From NCBI RefSeq assembly GCF_028368855.1, contig NZ_JAQNCY010000001.1:372001-436000 (forward strand): a DNA stretch of 64,000 nucleotides, written 5' to 3'. The notes beneath the pieces are model-generated. The model did no database searches and was not told the DNA's origin. It saw only the letters and a list, made by a program, of their open reading frames with translations. The translations under genes were made by a program, and so were the position numbers. Of the stretch, positions 57,877 through 64,000 are shown one piece after another. Origin of the DNA: Leisingera sp. SS27 (GTDB lineage Bacteria; Pseudomonadota; Alphaproteobacteria; Rhodobacterales; Rhodobacteraceae). Each line of letters opens with the position of its first letter. Position 1 is the stretch's first letter.

Positions 57877-58791
57877 ATGGCCAAGGAACTGGAGAAATTC
57901 AAGGCAGAGGCCAAGAAGCTGGCCGCTGGCACCAAGAAATTCACCACCGCAGAAGGCGACAAGCTGAAGAAGCGGATCGGGATTTCGCTGGGCAACGCCT
58001 GGGAGGGCGAGGATTATTTCCGCGAGAGCCTGGCCAAGGCGCGCAAGGACGGGGTGAAATCGGAGAAGCTGGCCGATTTCCAGAAGAACAAGCATTTCAA
58101 GGACGGGCTGGTCACCTGGAACAAGGCGGTGGATATCCACCAGGAGGAAGTCGGCGCGATGAAGGGGTTCTGCGCCGATGCCAGGGCGCATATGGCCAAG
58201 CAGCAGGCGCTCTTGAAGGACATCGAGAAGGACCTGAAGAAACGCGGCAAGTCCTCCGCCTCGAAGAAGGACATCGAGGCGCTTCAAAGCGATCTGGAGA
58301 AGGAGATTGCCGCGGTCAGGAAGGCGTCCGAGTATGAGGGCAAGCTGAACGCGGCGCAGAAGCTCTATGGGGCGAATTTCCAGAAGACGGTCGACAAGAT
58401 CCTCAAGGAAAAGGCAGAGGGCCATGACAAGAAGAAGGACGCAACAGAGCTGCCGCAGCTCTTGGTGGACCGGAACCTGAAGAAGTACACAAACCAGGTC
58501 GGCGCGCTGGTGAAGGCAATCAACACCCATTGCGTGACAGCCATCGACAAGGCGGGCGAGGATCTGAAGGCCGCCGCGCCGGAGCTGAAGGCGGCAGCGG
58601 CGAAATACAAGGATCTGAAGAAGATCAACGACCAGTACCAGACCGCCAAAAAGAAGTTCCCGGGCGCCATCGAGGATTCCAAGGACAAGAAGAAGCTGTT
58701 GGCGACGCTCAAGAAGTTCAATGACCTGACAGCGGCCGCTGAACGCAAGATCCGCGGCACCACGGTCACGATCAAGAAGGCTGCGGCGTAA
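57877..58791 (+). CDS. uncharacterised lysine-rich coiled-coil protein
   Basis: Protein of 304 residues; about one in five is lysine. No signal, no membrane segment, and no enzyme motif that I can see. Long helical stretches look like coiled coils (ALLKDIEKDLKKRGKSSASK at about 110-130, DIEALQSDLEKEIAAVRKAS at 132-152). The lysines are spaced along helices, which suggests binding to an acidic partner such as nucleic acid or lipid. Strong ribosome site AGGGAGG before ATG 57877. It is divergent from lipA and precedes a peroxiredoxin gene by 174 bases. Function unknown. Confidence 0.75.
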   Translation: MAKELEKFKAEAKKLAAGTKKFTTAEGDKLKKRIGISLGNAWEGEDYFRESLAKARKDGVKSEKLADFQKNKHFKDGLVTWNKAVDIHQEEVGAMKGFCADARAHMAKQQALLKDIEKDLKKRGKSSASKKDIEALQSDLEKEIAAVRKASEYEGKLNAAQKLYGANFQKTVDKILKEKAEGHDKKKDATELPQLLVDRNLKKYTNQVGALVKAINTHCVTAIDKAGEDLKAAAPELKAAAAKYKDLKKINDQYQTAKKKFPGAIEDSKDKKKLLATLKKFNDLTAAAERKIRGTTVTIKKAAA

Positions 58792-58965
58792 CGTCCCGCA
58801 AGGGGCCGAAGATGCCGTTTTCGCAAGATTTTCCGGCGCCGGACCGCTGCCTGCGCGGACTGGCGCAGGAAACCTGCACGCAATTCACAGGGATGTGTTG
58901 AAGCCAGCTTAGAATCATTTTAAGCCTGCCCGCCGAATGAAATCCTCAATCAGGAGCAAGCTGAG

Positions 58966-59514
58966 ATGAAAGCTGGCGTTAAGCTGCCCGACGTGACCTT
59001 CCACACCCGTGTCCGTGACGAAGCGATCGAGGGCCCGAACCCGTTCCGCTGGGAAGACAAGACCACCGCTGACTACTTTGCAGGCAAGCGCGTTGTGCTG
59101 TTCTCGCTGCCGGGCGCCTTCACCCCGACCTGCTCCACCTACCAGCTGCCGGGCTTTGAAAAAGGCTTTGCCGATTTCCAGGCCGAGGGCATCGACGCGA
59201 TCTACTGCATGTCCGTGAACGACAGCTTCGTGATGAACGCCTGGGCGCGCGCGCAGGAGCTGGAAAACGTGGAAGTGATCCCGGACGGCTCCGGTGAGTT
59301 CACCCGCAAGATGGGCATGCTGGTCGCCAAGGACAACCTGGGCTTCGGCAACCGCTCCTGGCGCTATGCGGCCATCGTCAACAACGGTGTGGTCGAAGCA
59401 TGGTTCGAAGAGCCGGGCCTGTCCGACAACCACGGCGAAGACCCCTATGGCGTGTCCTCCCCGGAGACCGTGCTGAAGCACCTGAAAGACGCCAAGGCAG
59501 AAGTGGCAGCCTGA
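58966..59514 (+). CDS. peroxiredoxin (Prx5 type)
   Basis: Thiol peroxidase of 182 residues that reduces hydrogen peroxide and organic hydroperoxides with glutathione or glutaredoxin. The peroxidatic Cys56 is in GAFTPTCSTYQLPGF. The Prx5-type segment CMSVNDSFVMNAWAR follows near 94. ATG 58966 has AGGAG about 9 bases upstream, and TAGAAT at about 58911-58916 could be a promoter -10. A strong terminator follows, so it is expressed alone. Confidence 0.95.
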   Translation: MKAGVKLPDVTFHTRVRDEAIEGPNPFRWEDKTTADYFAGKRVVLFSLPGAFTPTCSTYQLPGFEKGFADFQAEGIDAIYCMSVNDSFVMNAWARAQELENVEVIPDGSGEFTRKMGMLVAKDNLGFGNRSWRYAAIVNNGVVEAWFEEPGLSDNHGEDPYGVSSPETVLKHLKDAKAEVAA

Positions 59515-59540
59515 TCCCGCCCGCAGCTGCACCAAGTTCA

Positions 59541-59564
59541 AGGCCCGCCCCGGCGGGCCTTTTT
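59541..59564 (+). terminator. terminator of the peroxiredoxin gene
   Basis: AGGCCCGC/GCGGGCCT stem (59541-59560, loop CCCG), followed by TTTTCTG. Confidence 0.9.
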
Positions 59565-59667
59565 CTGTTCATGGACCTGCCCGGCGGCCCCATTTGACCG
59601 CTAACTGTTCGTTCTTCTAGGATCGCAGACGGAGGTCCGGCTGGTGCCGACCCGCAGGGGGAACAGC

Positions 59668-60963
59668 ATGCAGAACGTCGAAAAGCGCCTGTCGGGCATG
59701 ATTGCCGATCTTCAGGCTTTGATCACAAACATGACCCAGCTCGGTGCCGCATTGGCAGAGGCCAAGGCACGGGCAGCAGCACCGGTGCTTTCGGATGAGG
59801 CGGCCCAAGCGGTCAAGCAACAACTGGCACAGACGCTGGCAGCAGTGCAACAACAGCAGGGCCGCCCTGCGACTCTGGTTGAGGCTCAGCGCATCGAGGC
59901 CAATCTAACCGGCAATGCACAAAGTCAAATCAGGGCTGATGCGCAAGAACAGTCAGTTCAGATCGAGGAAATGTTCCGCCATGTCATCAGCCAGCTGAAA
60001 CCGATGTGGTCCAACATCCGCGGCTATAAGCATGAAGCCGACATACTGCTGCGCCAGTATCAGAAAGGGCGGCTGCTCATTCCCGGCCTTCCGGGCCTGA
60101 AAAAGGGCGATGTCGGTGTGAAAAAGCGGCCCTCTGATAAGGTTAAGGAGGTGATCCGGCAGCAGGCCGTAGGAACGGACGGACAGCCCCAGTTTCAGCC
60201 GGTGCTCGACGAGCAAGGGCAGCCGGTCATTGATCCGGCAACCGGCCAGCAGATGTTCGAGCCGGTCATTGCGGAAACCCTCGGGAAAAATCAGAAGGAC
60301 GAAGCAGGCAAGAACTTGAAATTCGATCCGACGGAAGGGATAGGCGAACCGGTCGACAAGATCTTTCAGGCCAAGTCATTTTCGGCGTCTGACAATTCCG
60401 ACCTGCGGACGATGATCAAGGAAGCCTGCAGGCAGCTGTTCGGCTATGCGCATTCCGAAATCCCTGACGCGAACTCGATCCTGGTCGCCGACATCGATAT
60501 TCATTCTGGAAAATGCTTCTTTCCCTTCACCAAAACCAAATATGCATCTGGCAATTACCCCGGAACAACCAAAGCAGCCATGAAGACGCTGTTGCTGGAA
60601 GATGTGCAAAAACAAGCTGCGAAGGGGCTGCAGGAAGCTGCGGCAAATTGGCTGAGGCATCCGGTTGTCAAAGGACAGAAGCCCAAACCCGGAACCGCGC
60701 CTGAACCAGCTGAAAATCTTGCAGCCCGCGCTGCGGCTTACAGCCAGCAGCGCCTGCAGGCGATTGCTTCTTCCACCATTGAGGTTCGGTTGAACTTCAA
60801 AAAGCAGCTGAAGGCGGAAACCGGCCTGGGTCCAGGTGGCGCAGATGCGTATTTCCCCCGCTCCGTTGAAGGCAGCATCCGCCGTCTCAAGGTTTTTTTA
60901 CAGGCGGATGCCACCGGCAATATCGTGGCACTGAAGTCTAAAGCCAAATTCGATATGGGATAG
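59668..60963 (+). CDS. uncharacterised glutamine-rich coiled-coil protein
   Basis: Protein of 431 residues from ATG 59668 (GGGGGA 5 bases upstream; a GTG at 59644 is less likely). The first 110 residues are helical and Gln/Ala-rich (AVKQQLAQTLAAVQQQQGRP), a coiled coil. The middle has a Pro/Gln-rich linker with imperfect repeats (QFQPVLDEQGQPVIDPATGQ). The C-terminal half looks globular (ADIDIHSGKCFFPFTKTKYA near 272; IASSTIEVRLNFKKQLKAET near 365). No signal or membrane span. Codons such as CAA and GCA seem commoner than in neighbours, a hint of transfer judged by eye. I do not recognise the family. Confidence 0.7.
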   Translation: MQNVEKRLSGMIADLQALITNMTQLGAALAEAKARAAAPVLSDEAAQAVKQQLAQTLAAVQQQQGRPATLVEAQRIEANLTGNAQSQIRADAQEQSVQIEEMFRHVISQLKPMWSNIRGYKHEADILLRQYQKGRLLIPGLPGLKKGDVGVKKRPSDKVKEVIRQQAVGTDGQPQFQPVLDEQGQPVIDPATGQQMFEPVIAETLGKNQKDEAGKNLKFDPTEGIGEPVDKIFQAKSFSASDNSDLRTMIKEACRQLFGYAHSEIPDANSILVADIDIHSGKCFFPFTKTKYASGNYPGTTKAAMKTLLLEDVQKQAAKGLQEAAANWLRHPVVKGQKPKPGTAPEPAENLAARAAAYSQQRLQAIASSTIEVRLNFKKQLKAETGLGPGGADAYFPRSVEGSIRRLKVFLQADATGNIVALKSKAKFDMG

Positions 60964-60997
60964 AGCGGTTCCGGCCGGCAGGGTACCGGCGGCGGCT

Positions 60998-62071
60998 TCA
61001 GCCGATCATCTCCTCCTGCTGCGGGCAGGTCTCGCCATAGAATTCCGCAAGATGCTGCAGGGCGATGCGCAGCACCACCTTGCCGGATCTGGCGGGCCAG
61101 CCGAGATTGCGTTCCGCCGTTTCCAGCCCCTCCAGATGGCAGCAGCAGCGCAGGGCGATGTCGCTGAGACCGGCCCCGAGCTTCTGCAACGCACCGGTCA
61201 TCCGCTGATAGGCTGCCGCCGCTGCCTGATGGCTGGTGCTGCGCATCGGGTGGCTGCCTTGGGCGAAATACAGTTCTTCCTGCATCAGGTGGCTGCTGAT
61301 CTGCGCCAGTTCGAAATCCTCGCGCAGCCGCCGCCCGGCCCGCACCATCGGCTGGGTCAGGAAGGACTTGCCGTCCTTGTCCAGCAGCCGGGCCAGCATT
61401 TCCAGCGGCGTTTCAGCCCCGCTGTAACGGGATTTTCGGCCCAATCCCCCGGCCTCGCCCGCCTCAGGCGCCTCAAACGGTGCCTGTGCTTCGGCAAAGC
61501 CGCCCTCCAGCCGGGCGCGGGCACGGTTTTCCTGATCTGCAATGATCCGGTTCAGTGCCGCGCGGCCGCCTGCTGTGATCGAATAGCGGCTGATCCGGCC
61601 CTTGCGGGAACAGGCAATCCAGCCGGTCAGCGCCAGCGCCCCGGCCAAGGGCCGCGACACCGCGACCTTGTGCCCGTCGGCCTCCTGGCCTTCGCGCACG
61701 ACAACGGCCATTTCCATGCCTTCTGCTGCGGCCAGGACCGCACCGCCGCGGCTGAGAAGGGTCAGCACGCTGGCCGCCTCCCGCTCGAACCCCGACCGCA
61801 GGCTGCGGCTTGCGGCGGAGGGCTTGTCTTCCTGGCGCGGTTTTGCCGTTGCCGACTTATAGCGCCCGGCCAGATAGGTCAGCACCTCATCGATCAGCGG
61901 ATCGTCCCGCAGGACCTCTACCCGCCGGACCTGGCGCAGGATGGTGGATGGATGGCATCCTGCCTTGCGGGCCAGCTGGCGGATCGGGCGACCCGCCTCG
62001 GTGTGCTGAAGGTAGCGGCATGTTTCCAGCGGCACCCAGCCTGGAAAGGGTGCCTGAGTCATATTTTGCAT
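60998..62071 (-). CDS. DUF6456-type helix-turn-helix protein
   Basis: Protein of 357 residues. An N-terminal helix-turn-helix (PIRQLARKAGCHPSTILRQV near residue 29) suggests DNA binding. A middle region with AAEGMEMAVVVREG and a winged-helix-like stretch (GWIACSRKGRISRYSITAGG) follows. The C-terminal block (ETPLEMLARLLDKDGKSFLT, then VRAGRRLREDFELAQ) matches my memory of DUF6456, seen in Rhodobacteraceae. I placed the start at ATG 62071, with GGGGG 6 bases upstream. Role unknown; probably a regulator. Confidence 0.75.
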   Translation of the reverse strand: MQNMTQAPFPGWVPLETCRYLQHTEAGRPIRQLARKAGCHPSTILRQVRRVEVLRDDPLIDEVLTYLAGRYKSATAKPRQEDKPSAASRSLRSGFEREAASVLTLLSRGGAVLAAAEGMEMAVVVREGQEADGHKVAVSRPLAGALALTGWIACSRKGRISRYSITAGGRAALNRIIADQENRARARLEGGFAEAQAPFEAPEAGEAGGLGRKSRYSGAETPLEMLARLLDKDGKSFLTQPMVRAGRRLREDFELAQISSHLMQEELYFAQGSHPMRSTSHQAAAAAYQRMTGALQKLGAGLSDIALRCCCHLEGLETAERNLGWPARSGKVVLRIALQHLAEFYGETCPQQEEMIG

Positions 62072-62302
62072 TCGTAACCCCCGGTCGTGAGCCAGGCTGC
62101 CGGGCCAGCCGCACTCAAAGGTGCCTGCGGCTTGTCCCATTACGCCCGGCTGAAGTTGGACAAAAGCGCGGATCGGACATCATTGTTTCCAGAAAAAAAT
62201 AATCATCACAAAACGGACCGTTCACCGGTCGCCCCCTTTCCGCAACACCACCTGAGGTTGTGTTATAGCAGAGCCAGATCAGAGATAGGAAAGGAGACGG
62301 TC

Positions 62303-62653
62303 ATGCAGGATGTACTCAGCCGCGTTTCGTTGCTGCGGCGCCCGAGGATTCTGGCGCGGGCGGCCCGGTTAGGTGCCTGTAATTACTGCCGCAAACGCGA
62401 CCTGCGCCGCATTCTGGGCTACGGCGAGGTGCCCAAGCCTGCCGCCGCAGTAATGCTGCTGCTGGAACTTGAGGATGGCTTGAACAAGGCTCGCAAGACT
62501 GGCGAAGCCGGGTATTCAATGATCCGCCATGTAGATGTGCTGATTGCGCTGGCGGGCGAAGCCGCCTGTCTGACGGCACGGTCAAAAGTAAAAACGGCGG
62601 CCCAAAGGGACCGCCGTTTTCCTGCGGCAGAGGGTGCGGCCCCCTGCCCCTGA
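62303..62653 (+). CDS. DUF6477-type small protein with run-on C-terminus
   Basis: Protein of 116 residues from ATG 62303, with AAGGAGA 6 bases upstream. LRRPRILARAARLG, RILGYGEVPKP and RHVDVLIALAGEA match my memory of DUF6477, a Roseobacter family of unknown function. Those proteins usually end soon after the GEA block near residue 90. Here the frame continues about 25 residues straight through a strong terminator hairpin to the stop at 62653. A one-base change late in the gene could explain this. Divergent from the DUF6456 gene. Confidence 0.7.
   Translation: MQDVLSRVSLLRRPRILARAARLGACNYCRKRDLRRILGYGEVPKPAAAVMLLLELEDGLNKARKTGEAGYSMIRHVDVLIALAGEAACLTARSKVKTAAQRDRRFPAAEGAAPCP
62590..62620. 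terminator. bidirectional terminator inside the DUF6477 frame
   Basis: Perfect 10-pair stem AAAACGGCGG/CCGCCGTTTT (62591-62600 with 62611-62620). On the minus strand it ends in TTTTT, 49 bases after the mttB-like stop. On the plus strand it falls inside the DUF6477 coding frame. Confidence 0.85.
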
Positions 62654-62668
62654 TATTCAGGCCCGCGC

Positions 62669-64000
62669 TTACATGAAGGCGTCGGGCATGGAGGCCTTCT
62701 TCTCGGCCACATATTCGTCCAGCGCCATCTTGATGGACGGATCGAGCGCAGGCTGCTCGTAGGTGGCCAGCAGCTTCTCGACCCGGCTTTCGGCCAGCGC
62801 ATAGGTGTCGCGCGCGCCTTCTTCTTCCCACTGTTCGAACGGCTTGTAATCAAGCACTTCGGATTTCCAGAACGCCGACTTGAAGTTCGCCTGAGTGTGG
62901 GCGCAGCCGAGGTAGTGGCCGCCGGGGCCGACTTCGCGGATGGCGTCCATCGCCTGGCCGTTCTCGTCCACGGAAATACCCTTGGCGAGGCCGTGCAGCG
63001 TGCCCAGCTGGTCGGCGTCCATCACGAACTTCTCGAAGTCGGCAACCAGGCCGCCTTCAAGCCAGCCGCAAGAGTGCAGCATGAAGTTCACACCGGACAT
63101 CAGACCCATGTTGAGCGAGTTGGCGGTTTCATAAGCCGCCTGCGCATCCGGCAGCTTGGAGCCGCAGAAGGAGCCGGCCGAGCGGAACGGCACGCCGAGG
63201 CGGCGGGCCAGCTGGCCTGCGCCATAGGTGACCAGCGACGCTTCGGGGGTGCCGAAGGTCGGGGCGCCGGAGTTCATGTCGATCGACGACACGAAGGCGC
63301 CGAAGATCGCAGGCGCGCCGGCGCGGCACAGCTGGTTGTAGGCGATGCCGGCCAGAACCTCTGCCAGAACCTGCGTGAGGGTGCCAGCCACCGACACCGG
63401 CGCCATGGCACCGCCGACGATGAACGGCGAGATGATGCAGGCCTGCATGTTCTGGGCGTAGACTTCCAGCGAGCCCATCATCACGTCGTCGAAGGTCATC
63501 GGCGAGTTGATGTTGGTCAGCGAGGTCATCACGGTGTTGTTCTGCACGAACTCCTTGCCGAACAGGATGCCCGCCATGTCGACGGAGTCCTGCGCGCGGC
63601 TGGGTTCGGTGACGGAGCCCATGAACGGCTTGTCGCTGAGGGTCATATGCGCCATCAGCATGTCCAGGTGGCGCTTGTTCACCGGGATGTCGGTGGGTTC
63701 GCAAACGGTGCCGCCGGAGTGGTGCAGCCACTTGGACATATAGGCCAGTTTCACGAACTTGTTGAAATCGTCCATGGTCGCATAGCGGCGGCCGCCGCTG
63801 CGGGTGCGAACGAACGGCGGTCCATAGACCGGAGCCAGAACCAGGTTCTTGCCGCCGATGACCACCGATTTCTCGGGGTTGCGGGCGTGCTGGGTGAATT
63901 CCGCAGGAGCAGTGGAGCACAGCTTGCGGGCCAGGCCGCGGGGGATGCGCACGCGCTCGCCCTGGACATCGGCGCCGGCCTCGCGCCAGCGCTGCAGCGC
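62669..64000 (-). CDS. MttB-like trimethylamine methyltransferase family protein, 5' end cut by window
   Basis: Corrinoid-dependent methyltransferase of the MttB superfamily; 443 residues visible, and the frame is open to base 64000. Family landmarks include GSVTEPSRAQDSVDMAGILF, TSLTNINSPMTFDDVMMGSL, YGAGQLARRLGVPFRSAG and MSGVNFMLHSCGWLEGGLV. There is no in-frame TAG, so it lacks the pyrrolysine of methanogen MttB. Non-pyrrolysine members demethylate quaternary amines such as glycine betaine and pass the methyl to a corrinoid protein. The substrate here is not known; the partner genes probably lie outside the window. Confidence 0.93.
   Translation of the reverse strand, partial: ALQRWREAGADVQGERVRIPRGLARKLCSTAPAEFTQHARNPEKSVVIGGKNLVLAPVYGPPFVRTRSGGRRYATMDDFNKFVKLAYMSKWLHHSGGTVCEPTDIPVNKRHLDMLMAHMTLSDKPFMGSVTEPSRAQDSVDMAGILFGKEFVQNNTVMTSLTNINSPMTFDDVMMGSLEVYAQNMQACIISPFIVGGAMAPVSVAGTLTQVLAEVLAGIAYNQLCRAGAPAIFGAFVSSIDMNSGAPTFGTPEASLVTYGAGQLARRLGVPFRSAGSFCGSKLPDAQAAYETANSLNMGLMSGVNFMLHSCGWLEGGLVADFEKFVMDADQLGTLHGLAKGISVDENGQAMDAIREVGPGGHYLGCAHTQANFKSAFWKSEVLDYKPFEQWEEEGARDTYALAESRVEKLLATYEQPALDPSIKMALDEYVAEKKASMPDAFM

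Overview
The window looks like chromosomal DNA from a marine Roseobacter-group alphaproteobacterium (Rhodobacteraceae; a Leisingera/Phaeobacter/Ruegeria-like genome). The clues are high GC, the order dusB-ntrB-ntrC-ntrY-ntrX ... trkA-trkH-hfq-hflX, the DUF6456/DUF6477 pair beside an MttB-like methyltransferase, a fused IspDF, and a HemB without the zinc cysteines. I see no rRNA, tRNA, CRISPR array, transposase, integrase or prophage. The window cuts two genes: gyrA at the left edge and the mttB-like gene at the right edge.

1-13 kb is mostly housekeeping: gyrA, an M32 carboxypeptidase, heme A synthase, TrmJ, a degenerate ThiE-like protein, a divergent HupE/DUF4198 pair whose two start codons share one CATG, the pseudouridine catabolic pair psuK-psuG, and a DUF502 membrane protein. 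13-18.4 kb holds bdhA with a patatin-like lipase, a strong candidate small RNA (or attenuator), an orphan YejA-like binding protein, and an arsenic operon. That operon is an ArsR-ArsC fusion, a second ArsC and an aquaglyceroporin, behind a 14-4-14 palindromic operator that overlaps the start codon. 18.4-35 kb holds an XRE-cupin regulator divergent from an acyl-CoA ligase and a DsbA-like gene, a Bcr/CflA exporter, a TPR protein, mfd, hemB, a SYLF lipoprotein, an HIBADH-like dehydrogenase and an Ntn-type acylase.

34-49.4 kb is the nitrogen/potassium regulatory block on the minus strand (dusB-ntrBC, ntrYX, trkAH, hfq-hflX). It is interrupted at 38.9-42.2 kb by three plus-strand genes for exported proteins: two lipoproteins, one with a striking poly-glycine tail, and a caspase-like protease with Sel1 repeats and a possible peptidoglycan-binding end. 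Both NtrC and NtrX lack the GAFTGA loop needed to contact sigma-54.

49.6-57.7 kb returns to housekeeping: ispDF-pgpA-pncC, amt, tpm, a COQ10/RatA-like protein, hpt, an RcnB-like protein, an M20 amidohydrolase and lipA. 57.9-61 kb carries two uncharacterised coiled-coil proteins on either side of a peroxiredoxin. The end holds DUF6456 and DUF6477 proteins and the MttB-like gene.

The best candidates for something undescribed are the small RNA at 14257-14330, the exported caspase/lipoprotein trio, the palindrome-controlled ArsR-ArsC fusion, and the two unknown genes around the peroxiredoxin. All calls come from reading the sequence by eye; no database search was run.
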